The notes beneath the pieces were generated by a model. The model saw only the letters and a list, made by a program, of their open reading frames with translations, was not told the origin of the DNA and ran no database searches. Both the position numbers and the translations under genes were made by a program. Of a DNA stretch of 5,683 nucleotides, positions 1 to 5,030 are shown one piece after another (the stretch's first letter is position 1; every line of letters starts with the position of its first letter). Location: NCBI GenBank assembly GCA_964450265.1, contig CAYVCY010000132.1, positions 1 to 5,683 on the forward strand. Direction: 5' to 3'. The stretch is from JAEZJZ01 sp964450265 (GTDB lineage Bacteria; Bacillota; UBA994; UBA5500).

Positions 1-8
1 TGTTTTCC

Positions 9-20
9 TCCATGCATGGA
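9..20. other. 12-base perfect palindrome at the left edge
   Basis: TCCATGCATGGA reads the same on both strands. It lies about 190 bases upstream of the S-component start and before the structured leader, so it could be an operator or part of a hairpin cut by the window edge. No protein or RNA family is recognised, and a chance palindrome is possible. Confidence 0.25.
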
Positions 21-63
21 AATTATTGCTTTGAAACTCCGAGAGGATACTCATTCATGCGGT

Positions 64-191
64 TGTCAGGGTTCTGGCAACGTTGTAGAATGTAATTGCC
101 AGCTACATGCGGGTACCCTGGCACAGAAAGCGGGGACTCGACGGTTGGCGACAAATAAATTTGCGTCCGGTATCCTGGCAATGGAACCGGA
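64..191 (+). promoter_or_regulatory. Candidate structured 5' leader RNA of the ECF S-component gene
   Basis: Seen directly: an outer stem 64-72/115-123 (nine pairs, one G-U) encloses an inner stem CTGGCAA 74-80/TTGCCAG 96-102 (seven pairs). The loop TGTAG (84-88) is complementary to CTACA (103-107), directly after the inner stem, so a pseudoknot or an alternative fold is possible. A second hairpin, 166-191 (TCCGGT-A-TCC/GGA-ACCGGA, one bulged A), ends two bases before the Shine-Dalgarno. CTGGCA occurs three times (74-79, 118-123, 175-180) against a single TTGCCAG, giving competing partners. Genes for ECF S components are often controlled by riboswitches, so a metabolite-sensing role is an inference. 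I could not match it to the TPP, FMN, cobalamin, THF or preQ1 consensus as I know them. There is no poly-U tract, so any control would more likely act on translation. Confidence 0.45.
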
Positions 192-209
192 ACGGAGGTG
201 GAGTGACAG

Positions 210-749
210 ATGAAAATGTCCACTCGGCAGATCGTCATGGCTGGAATCCTATCGGCGGTGACGGTGACCCTGGGGGCGACAGGAGTGGGGCTGTTTCCAA
301 TCCCTACTCCGGTGGGCGCGGCTACCATCATGCACATCCCGGTGATTATCGCCGGTATCCTGGAGGGGCCGTTGGTTGGTGCTTTCACTGGTTTGTTGTT
401 CAGCCTATTCACGGTGCAGTTTGCTCCCCCATGGGTGGTAATTCCTTTCCGTCTGCTGATCGGTCCGGCGGCCTGGCTGGTCTTCCGGACGCTGCGCTGG
501 TCGTTAGATCGGTTGCATCTCAACTTGCGCTGGGGTAGCCCGGTGGTCGCCGCCGCGGTGGCAGGTTTCGTCGGTAGCATTACCAACACCTGCACGCTGA
601 TTCTGGCAGTCGTGTTCGGCCTGTTCGATGCCACCGTGGCTTGGACTACGGCTATCAGCAGCGGCATTCCTGAGGCGATTGTGGCTGCAGTAGTAGCTGG
701 ATTGTTGATCACTCCGCTGTTGCCAAAGCACTTGAGACAATCAGTCTGA
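210..749 (+). CDS. ECF transporter S component (substrate-binding membrane subunit), substrate unassigned
   Basis: A 179-residue, very hydrophobic protein of the size and pattern of vitamin-binding S components of energy-coupling factor importers (PF12822-like, inferred by eye). Hydrophobic segments lie near residues 8-29, 36-51, 53-71, 76-95, 111-137 and 152-169. Segment 1 carries small-residue spacing (A11-xxx-S15, G12-xxx-A16) as used to contact EcfT. The stretch P30-IP-P34 followed by G36-AATIMHIP-44 and G53-P54, and the SITNT motif near 123-127, resemble COG4684-type S components. Family members import vitamins or related precursors. Pantothenate or a pyridine compound would be possible, but nothing here fixes the ligand. 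No ecfA or ecfT lies nearby, so it probably shares an energising module encoded elsewhere. The start ATG sits eight bases after GGAGGTGG (194-201). A second Met at codon 3 is an alternative. A structured leader precedes it and a terminator follows 73 bases downstream. Confidence 0.85.
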   Translation: MKMSTRQIVMAGILSAVTVTLGATGVGLFPIPTPVGAATIMHIPVIIAGILEGPLVGAFTGLLFSLFTVQFAPPWVVIPFRLLIGPAAWLVFRTLRWSLDRLHLNLRWGSPVVAAAVAGFVGSITNTCTLILAVVFGLFDATVAWTTAISSGIPEAIVAAVVAGLLITPLLPKHLRQSV

Positions 750-822
750 ATTTAAAGATAAAACCTAGTTAGTGCGATAACTTATCTGAACGTGTTTTGG
801 GAAATTAGCACTGCCAATTAAG

Positions 823-850
823 AAAAGGGGCTGCGCGGCAGCCCCTTTTT
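823..850 (+). terminator. Intrinsic terminator, probably bidirectional, between convergent genes
   Basis: GGGGCTGC (827-834), loop GCG, GCAGCCCC (838-845), then TTTTT (846-850). AAAA before the stem extends it in RNA. Read on the minus strand the stem is followed by TTTTCTT, so it can also stop transcription of dinB, whose stop codon is 123 bases away. Confidence 0.9.
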
Positions 851-870
851 ACTTTCCCAGTCGCTTCGCG

Positions 871-955
871 CCAGCCCCCTCCCCGGGGGAACCAAGACTT
901 GCCTCCCTCTGATCAGGGAGGTGGCACGGCGTAGCCGTGACGGAGGGAGAGAACA
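871..955. repeat. GC-rich palindromic element of dispersed-repeat type
   Basis: Three inverted units sit in tandem: CCCC/GGGG around 881-888; CCTCCCT (902-908)/AGGGAGG (915-921); and CACGGC (925-930), loop GTA, GCCGTG (934-939). The following GGAGGGAG (942-949) is complementary to the first arm of the second unit, so CTCCC can pair with either of two partners. From memory, this pattern (GCCTCCCT...AGGGAGG, a variable hairpin, then GACGGAGGGA) is a common multicopy intergenic element in Clostridia genomes. Copy number cannot be checked here. It carries no open reading frame and lies 3' of both neighbouring genes. Confidence 0.6.
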
Positions 956-972
956 CGGCACCAGCCCCTCGC

Positions 973-2154
973 TTACTCTCCCTCTTCCTTCTCCCTCACC
1001 TTGGCATAGGTGATGCTCTCCTCGCCATAGCGGTCCTTGATCCTATCCATCGTCGCAGCCAGCTTGCTGCGCCGTTCTTGCTCCTCATCGGCACCTAAAA
1101 AGGAAAGCTGATGCAGACTGCCGTGGCTCAGGTTCTGCATGGATACGCCGATCAGGCGCACCAATTGGCCGTTATAGGCCTTGCGCAGCAACTCCCGCGC
1201 CGCCTGATAGATCTCTCTGTCCAGATTGGTCGCTTCTTTTAGCGTAGCGTGGCGCGTGATGGTGGTGAAATCGTGATAGCGCAGCTTCAGGGCTACCGTC
1301 TTGCCCGACATCCCATCCTGACGCAGCCTGCGGCCTACTTTCTCTGCCAGGTGCAGCAGCACGGCTTCCACTTCGTCCAAGCCGGCCACATCCACCGGGA
1401 AGGTATGCTCGTGCCCCATCGACTTAGCGTCCTCGCCCAGCACCACCGGCCGCTGGTCCACTCCGTTGGCCAGTTGCTGCAGGTGTTCGGCTTGCGCCTG
1501 CCCTAGCGCCCGGCGCAGCAGCCCCGGATGATAACCGGCCAGCTCTCCGATAGTCCTGATGCCCATAGCGATCAGCTTGTCGGCCGTCTTTGGGCCCACT
1601 CCCCACAGCCTACCGATGGGCAGGGGGTGCAGGATGCGCTGGATGTCGCCCGCCCGAATCCAGACCAAACCATCCGGTTTTTCCAGCTCGGACGCCACCT
1701 TGGCTAAGAACTTGTTCGGGGCGATGCCGGCCGAGGCGGTGATGCCCACCTGGTCCACGATCGCTTGCTTCACCTTGCGCGCAATCTCATCTGGGGGCCC
1801 GAAGAGGCCTTCACATCCGGTGAGATCCAGGAATGCTTCATCGATGGAGATCGGCTCCACCAGTGGGGTGAAACTGCGGAAGATAGCCTGAACCTGACGG
1901 GAGGCCGTTTGGTATTTGCCCATATTGCCCGGCAGGAAGACTCCCTGGGGACAGCGCCGATAGGCTTCAATCATGGGCATGGCCGAGTGTACGCCGTAGC
2001 GGCGTGCCTCGTAGGAGCAGGTGGAGACCACCCCCCGCTGATCCGGGCGCCCGCCGATGATCACCGGTTTACCTTGTAACTCTGGACGGTCTCTCTGCTC
2101 GATACTGGCGAAGAACGCATCCAAATCCACATGCAAGATCACCCGTTCCGGCAT
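973..2154 (-). CDS. dinB: DNA polymerase IV (Y-family translesion polymerase)
   Basis: A 393-residue error-prone polymerase that copies past damaged template bases. Seen: the N-terminal HVDLDAFFASIE motif with metal ligand D10 and steric-gate position F15; YEARRYGV at 48-55; and the palm motif SIDEA with catalytic D105 and E106. A helix-hairpin-helix thumb motif (WGVGPKTADKL) and a little-finger domain with GKTVALKLRY follow. QLSFL at 349-353 matches the beta-clamp binding motif (QLSLF in relatives). Length is normal for the family (about 350-410). The start is placed at the ATG ending at 2154 because GGAGGG (complement of 2164-2169) lies nine bases upstream. An in-frame ATG at 2187 has no ribosome site and falls upstream of the predicted transcription start. 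Transcribed divergently from the EamA gene and convergently with the S component, from its own promoter with a LexA box, so it should be SOS-induced. Confidence 0.96.
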   Translation of the reverse strand: MPERVILHVDLDAFFASIEQRDRPELQGKPVIIGGRPDQRGVVSTCSYEARRYGVHSAMPMIEAYRRCPQGVFLPGNMGKYQTASRQVQAIFRSFTPLVEPISIDEAFLDLTGCEGLFGPPDEIARKVKQAIVDQVGITASAGIAPNKFLAKVASELEKPDGLVWIRAGDIQRILHPLPIGRLWGVGPKTADKLIAMGIRTIGELAGYHPGLLRRALGQAQAEHLQQLANGVDQRPVVLGEDAKSMGHEHTFPVDVAGLDEVEAVLLHLAEKVGRRLRQDGMSGKTVALKLRYHDFTTITRHATLKEATNLDREIYQAARELLRKAYNGQLVRLIGVSMQNLSHGSLHQLSFLGADEEQERRSKLAATMDRIKDRYGEESITYAKVREKEEGE

Positions 2155-2163
2155 CAAAGAGAT

Positions 2164-2169
2164 CCCTCC
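2164..2169 (-). promoter_or_regulatory. Ribosome binding site that fixes the dinB start
   Basis: Complement reads GGAGGG, nine bases before the ATG at 2154. It supports that codon over the in-frame ATG 11 codons upstream. Confidence 0.8.
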
Positions 2170-2171
2170 TT

Positions 2172-2185
2172 CGAACATTTGTTCC
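2172..2185. promoter_or_regulatory. LexA (DinR) operator / SOS box of dinB
   Basis: CGAACATTTGTTCC contains the Gram-positive SOS core GAAC-N4-GTTC with both half-sites intact. It differs at one base from the B. subtilis-type consensus CGAAC-RNRY-GTTYC. It spans the predicted dinB transcription start and ends next to the -10 hexamer, where a bound repressor would block initiation. The gene it precedes is a standard member of SOS regulons, which strengthens the call. Confidence 0.85.
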
Positions 2186-2214
2186 ATTCTATTCTATCAT
2201 CGGCAACAGGCCAA
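2186..2214 (-). promoter_or_regulatory. Sigma-A promoter of dinB
   Basis: On the minus strand, TTGGCC (complement of 2209-2214), a 17-base spacer and TAGAAT (complement of 2186-2191). The -10 matches TATAAT at five of six bases and the -35 matches TTGACA at four. The start point would fall near 2179, inside the LexA box. A second TAGAAT (2191-2196) overlaps but has poorer spacing. Confidence 0.7.
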
Positions 2215-2253
2215 GGCCAGAACCACACTAGCAACATCCGAGACTGCTGACAA

Positions 2254-2346
2254 ACCGCCGAAGGCGGTCACTCTAAACAAGGTGAAGAGTCTGTTCAGCC
2301 CACAAATGCGGGCTTCCAGAAGATTCTTCGCTCCGCTCACAATGAC
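2254..2346. repeat. Degenerate inverted-repeat element in the dinB-EamA gap
   Basis: Arms of 26 bases at 2267-2292 and 2321-2346 are imperfect reverse complements (about 17 of 26, with several differences that still allow G-U pairs). Inside is the hairpin AGCCC (2297-2301)/GGGCT (2310-2314). At the left edge is ACCGCC, loop GAA, GGCGGT (2254-2268). The right arm (GATTCTTCGCTCCGCTCA, then AATGACA) closely resembles a multicopy intergenic element I know from many Clostridia and other bacteria. No frame here looks coding. The rest of the 317-base gap (2347-2456) shows nothing I can assign. Confidence 0.6.
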
Positions 2347-2471
2347 AAGGATAGGCATCTTTAGTGTTTCGCAATACAGATGTTCTGGGCAATGCCTCCC
2401 AGTCCGCACTCAGTTGGTTGTCCTAGTTCTCGGCCAAGGCCGCATATACCTTTAGCGGAGGTGGACTAAAC

Positions 2472-2891
2472 ATGAACAGAGCAGCCCTTTGGGCTTTGCT
2501 GGCCGCCCTCTGCTACGGCGTCGCGCCGATCTTTGAAAAGGTTGGGCTGCGCCAGGCGCAGCCGATGAACGCAGTCTTCGTCCGTGCCTTGTTGACCACC
2601 GTGTTCACCGGCTTCTATCTGCTCAACCGCAAGAGCGACTCCAGCTTCGCCAGCTGGTCCCCGGTCACGTGGGTGGCAATCATCCTTAGCGGCATCGTCG
2701 GTGTGCTGTTGGCCCAGGCCTTTTACTTTCAGGCACTGCGCCTGGGTGAAGTGTGCCGGGTTGCCCCTATCGCCGGCGCATGGCCGCTGTTTGCCGCTTT
2801 GCTAGCCGCCCTCTTTCTGGGAGATCCGCTGACGCCGGGACGGGTGTTCGGCATCGTTCTCGTCTTTGCGGGCGTGCTGTTCCTGGGATAG
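2472..2891 (+). CDS. Half-size EamA-type membrane transporter (drug/metabolite transporter superfamily)
   Basis: A 139-residue protein made of a single EamA repeat. Five hydrophobic segments lie near residues 4-21, 34-51, 66-89, 97-117 and 124-139. The typical signature is complete: A83-FYFQALRLGE near 83-93, then P99, P105, and LFLGDPLTPGR at 114-124. Most EamA exporters have two such repeats (about 300 residues, ten segments). Single-repeat members of 4-5 segments (BAT-like, COG2510-like) are known and are thought to work as dimers. The stop follows a complete domain, so this is probably natural and not a truncation. Substrate unknown. GGAGGTGG (2457-2464) lies seven bases before ATG, the same Shine-Dalgarno as the S-component gene. 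No clear promoter or terminator was found. The sua5 start is 113 bases downstream. Confidence 0.85.
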   Translation: MNRAALWALLAALCYGVAPIFEKVGLRQAQPMNAVFVRALLTTVFTGFYLLNRKSDSSFASWSPVTWVAIILSGIVGVLLAQAFYFQALRLGEVCRVAPIAGAWPLFAALLAALFLGDPLTPGRVFGIVLVFAGVLFLG

Positions 2892-2931
2892 ACAAAGCTT
2901 CTGCCCCTGCCTGTTAATCTGCAATCCTTGG

Positions 2932-2940
2932 TGGTACAAT
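2932..2940 (+). promoter_or_regulatory. Possible extended -10 promoter upstream of sua5
   Basis: TGGTACAAT gives the TGn extension plus TACAAT (2935-2940), five of six to TATAAT. No good -35 hexamer lies 16-18 bases upstream (TGTTAA at 2912-2917 is poor). Initiation would be near 2947. Read-through from the EamA gene is the alternative. Confidence 0.45.
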
Positions 2941-2945
2941 AAGGA

Positions 2946-3008
2946 ATGAGCAAGCAGCGGAGGTTGTGTGATCCGGAAGCCCGGCTGAAGCGAAAAGAGG
3001 ATAAATGA
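2946..3008 (+). CDS. Possible 20-codon upstream ORF coupled to sua5
   Basis: ATG at 2946 opens a highly charged 20-residue frame (begins MSKQRRL, ends KRKEDK) whose TGA (3006-3008) overlaps the sua5 ATG (3005-3007). Such an overlap permits translational coupling. AAGG (2941-2944) is too close to ATG to act as a ribosome site. If the promoter at 2932-2940 is real, the message would begin at or next to this codon, so translation would be leaderless. It may well be a chance frame. Confidence 0.2.
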   Translation: MSKQRRLCDPEARLKRKEDK

Positions 3009-4048
3009 CTATGCTTATCTCCATGCAGCAAAATCCCCAGCAGGCTATTCGCTTGGGAGCAGAGTATCTTAAACAGGGCAAGCTGGTTGCCTTTCCCACC
3101 GAGACCGTCTATGGCTTGGGGGCCAACGCTTGGGACCCGGAAGCGGTAGGCGGCATTTTCCGAGCTAAAGGCCGCCCGGCCGACAACCCTTTGATCGCTC
3201 ACATCTCTGATTGGGACATGCTGCAGCAGTTGGTCAGCACGGTACCGCCGGCAGCAACTCGCTTGATGTGCGCCTTTTGGCCTGGGCCGTTATCCATCGT
3301 GCTGCCAAAGAGCGCCAAAGTGCCCGATTTGGTCACCGCTGGCCTGCCCACGGTGGCCGTACGCTGGCCTAATCATCCGGTAGCTTTGGCGCTGATCAGT
3401 CGCGCTGCCGTGCCGGTGGCTGCGCCGAGCGCCAATCGATCCGGACGCCCCAGCCCCACTTTGGCCGAGCATGTGCAGAGCGACTTGGGCGATCAGGTAG
3501 ACCTGATCATCGACGCCGGCCTGGCCGCAATCGGCTTGGAATCCACGGTGGTGAACATGTCCGGCGATACGCCGGTGCTCCTTCGCCCTGGTGCCGTCAC
3601 CTTGGAGGAGTTGCAGCAGGTAATCGGCCCTCTGCAGGTGGCTGGCCAGGTGAGTTCGGGGGCCGCTCCGTCACCGGGGATGAAGTATCGGCATTATGCG
3701 CCGGCAGCACCGCTCCATCTCTATCTGGGCGAAGCTGGCGATAGCCTGGCCGCCATCAGACGTCGCGCCTCAGAATTGCTTGATGCCGGTCATTGGGTTG
3801 GCGTCCTCACCTACGATCAGCACCTGGGCGAGTTTGCTGACCTGACCGCCCTTTCCCTGGGCTCGGCCAGCCGCCCGGCTGAAGCGGCTCAAAGGCTATA
3901 TAGTCGGCTGCGGGAGTTCGATGTCCTGGGGGTAGACATCATTCTGGCGCAAGGATTACCCACCACAGAGGGACTGGCCCTGGCGCTGCAGAACCGTCTC
4001 AGCAAGGCAGCCGGCCACCGCATCATTTGGACAAGCAGCGATCTGTGA
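3005..4048 (+). CDS. sua5: Threonylcarbamoyl-AMP synthase, Sua5 type (tRNA t6A synthesis)
   Basis: A 347-residue cytosolic enzyme that makes threonylcarbamoyl-AMP from threonine, bicarbonate and ATP. TsaD and its partners transfer the group to A37 of ANN-decoding tRNAs. Seen: the YrdC domain (about 12-205) with PTETVYGLG (31-39), KGRPADNPL (55-63), WPGPLSIVL (92-100), PSANRSGRPSPT (141-152) and GLESTVV (177-183). The linker SPGMKYRHYAP (223-233) follows, then the C-terminal Sua5 domain (about 235-340). The two-domain length is normal for Sua5 and longer than single-domain TsaC/YrdC. AGAGG (2996-3000) is only four bases before ATG 3005. The Met at codon 3 (3011) has ten-base spacing and is an equal candidate start. 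Next downstream is the arginine phosphatase gene, as in the ywlC-ywlE neighbourhood of B. subtilis, here without ywlD. Confidence 0.95.
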   Translation: MTMLISMQQNPQQAIRLGAEYLKQGKLVAFPTETVYGLGANAWDPEAVGGIFRAKGRPADNPLIAHISDWDMLQQLVSTVPPAATRLMCAFWPGPLSIVLPKSAKVPDLVTAGLPTVAVRWPNHPVALALISRAAVPVAAPSANRSGRPSPTLAEHVQSDLGDQVDLIIDAGLAAIGLESTVVNMSGDTPVLLRPGAVTLEELQQVIGPLQVAGQVSSGAAPSPGMKYRHYAPAAPLHLYLGEAGDSLAAIRRRASELLDAGHWVGVLTYDQHLGEFADLTALSLGSASRPAEAAQRLYSRLREFDVLGVDIILAQGLPTTEGLALALQNRLSKAAGHRIIWTSSDL

Positions 4049-4154
4049 AGGCCGTCGCTCTGAGCACTGCGACCAGCTCAGCATTTACTCCGCCAAGAGC
4101 CGAGCCATCACTGTCGTTCAGAATAACCTGTTTTCATGCGAACACCATTACGCC

Positions 4155-4171
4155 GAGGAGGGTATTGCTTG
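4155..4171 (+). promoter_or_regulatory. Ribosome binding site and TTG start of the arginine phosphatase
   Basis: GAGGAGGG (4155-4162) is followed after six bases by TTG (4169-4171). The encoded protein then begins RILFICTGN, aligning with the first residues of YwlE. An in-frame ATG at 4136 would place the ribosome site inside the gene and add 11 residues that relatives lack. Confidence 0.75.
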
Positions 4172-4870
4172 CGCATTTTGTTCATCTGTACCGGAAACAC
4201 CTGTCGCAGCAGCATGGCCGTGGCCCTGTTCAAGCGCATCGTCGAGGAAAAAGGCCTGTCCGAGCAGGTAGAAGTGCGTTCTGCCGGAGTGGCTGCTGAA
4301 GCTGGAGCCCCCGCTTCCCGCCTAGCCCATGAGGCGCTGCGGGAAGTGGAGATCGATCTGTCAGAGCACCGGGCCAGCCGCATCAACGAACAGCTGATTA
4401 GCTGGGCCGACCTGATCCTGACCATGACCCGGCGACAGCGGGAGACCGTGATCGCCGCTTTCCCTGCTGCCCGGGAGAAGGTGCACGTACTGAAAGAGTA
4501 TCTGACCAGCGTCACCGATAAAGAGGCCCAAGAGCAGGCACTGTACGAGCTGCACCAGAAGATGTCGGAGAAGCGGGAACGCTTTTCTGAGCGGCTGCAT
4601 CCAAACATTCGCGAACTGAGGGAGCGCCGCGCCGAGTTGATGCAGGAACTGCAGGAGGTAGAACAGCTGCTGGCGGTGCGCCAGGGAGAACTGTTGGAGG
4701 AGCTGCGCCCGGAGCGCGACGCAGTGGAGCGGATAGAATACTGGCGCAGTGCGGTGGACGTGTTGGATCCCTTCGGACAACCCCTAGCCGCCTACCGCGA
4801 ATGCCGCGATGAATTGCAGGAGAGCCTGGAGGAGTTGGTCCAACGTCTGCTGGACTCTTCCGAAGCCTAG
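4169..4870 (+). CDS. ywlE: Low-molecular-weight protein arginine phosphatase (YwlE-like) with a helical insertion
   Basis: A 233-residue relative of YwlE, which removes phosphate from phosphoarginine on proteins marked by McsB for ClpCP degradation. Seen: the P-loop CTGNTCRS with nucleophile C7, R13 and T11. Threonine at position 11 is the residue linked to arginine over tyrosine specificity in YwlE. RSAGV (37-41), DLILTMT (81-87) and LKEY (108-111) follow, then the general-acid loop with D200 (DVLDPFG, 197-203) and a closing helix RDELQESLEEL. YwlE itself is about 150 residues. The excess lies between LKEY-LT and DVLDPFG (about 114-196), a charged stretch with hydrophobics near 150, 157, 161, 164, 168, 175 and 179 typical of a coiled coil. 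The frame is uninterrupted and base use resembles the flanks. Tyrosine phosphatase activity is the alternative. mcsB is not in the window. A weak hairpin GGGCT/AGCCC (4874-4889) follows the stop. Confidence 0.88.
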   Translation: MRILFICTGNTCRSSMAVALFKRIVEEKGLSEQVEVRSAGVAAEAGAPASRLAHEALREVEIDLSEHRASRINEQLISWADLILTMTRRQRETVIAAFPAAREKVHVLKEYLTSVTDKEAQEQALYELHQKMSEKRERFSERLHPNIRELRERRAELMQELQEVEQLLAVRQGELLEELRPERDAVERIEYWRSAVDVLDPFGQPLAAYRECRDELQESLEELVQRLLDSSEA

Positions 4871-4904
4871 ATCGGGCTAACTAGAGCCCAATTTCTACTC
4901 AGTC

Positions 4905-4934
4905 TTGAATCGTAGAAAACTATTACTATATAAT
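4905..4934 (+). promoter_or_regulatory. Promoter upstream of rpiB
   Basis: TTGAAT (4905-4910), an 18-base spacer, then a perfect TATAAT (4929-4934) in a locally AT-rich stretch. Transcription would begin near 4941, about 20 bases before an intrinsic terminator and 90 before the rpiB start. Confidence 0.65.
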
Positions 4935-4958
4935 TAGGTCGAACCGCCGACAATCAGG

Positions 4959-4986
4959 AAATGTCATGCCGCCATGACATTTTTTT
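4959..4986 (+). terminator. Intrinsic terminator or attenuator between ywlE and rpiB
   Basis: ATGTCATG (4961-4968), loop CCGC, CATGACAT (4973-4980), then TTTTTT (4981-4986). AA before the stem pairs with the first two T residues. It ends sua5-ywlE transcripts. Because a promoter lies just upstream, it could also control entry into rpiB. Confidence 0.85.
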
Positions 4987-5030
4987 CTGCAAAGAGGACG
5001 CAATCATAAAAAGAGAGAGGGGATTTCCGA

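Noticed and set aside
1..209. Known riboswitch classes (TPP, FMN, cobalamin, THF, preQ1) in the S-component leader.
   Set aside because: The conserved core strings of these classes, as I remember them, are absent. A covariance search would be decisive and was not possible.
23..712. A 229-codon open frame on the minus strand opposite the S-component gene.
   Set aside because: It mirrors a GC-rich coding strand, has no ribosome site, and its translation is rich in Thr, Pro and Arg without domain character. The plus-strand membrane protein explains the region.
1249..2079. Several open frames on the plus strand inside dinB (1249-1506, 1559-1891, 1765-2079).
   Set aside because: All are shadows of the well-supported dinB frame and none has a ribosome site or recognisable motif.
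2155..2187. An N-terminal extension of dinB from the in-frame ATG at 2187.
   Set aside because: It would read through the LexA box and lie upstream of the predicted transcription start, whereas the ATG at 2154 has GGAGGG at nine bases.
2418..2450. A promoter for the EamA gene (TTGTCC with TATACC or CATATA).
   Set aside because: Spacers of 19-21 bases and poor -10 matches make it unconvincing.
4060..4081. Hairpin CTGAGC/GCTCAG between sua5 and the phosphatase gene as a terminator.
   Set aside because: Only six pairs with a ten-base loop and no T-run. It would not stop transcription, so the two genes may be cotranscribed.
4136..4168. An N-terminal extension of the arginine phosphatase from the ATG at 4136.
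   Set aside because: No ribosome site precedes it, and the strong GAGGAGGG would be internal. The TTG at 4169 aligns with the YwlE N-terminus.
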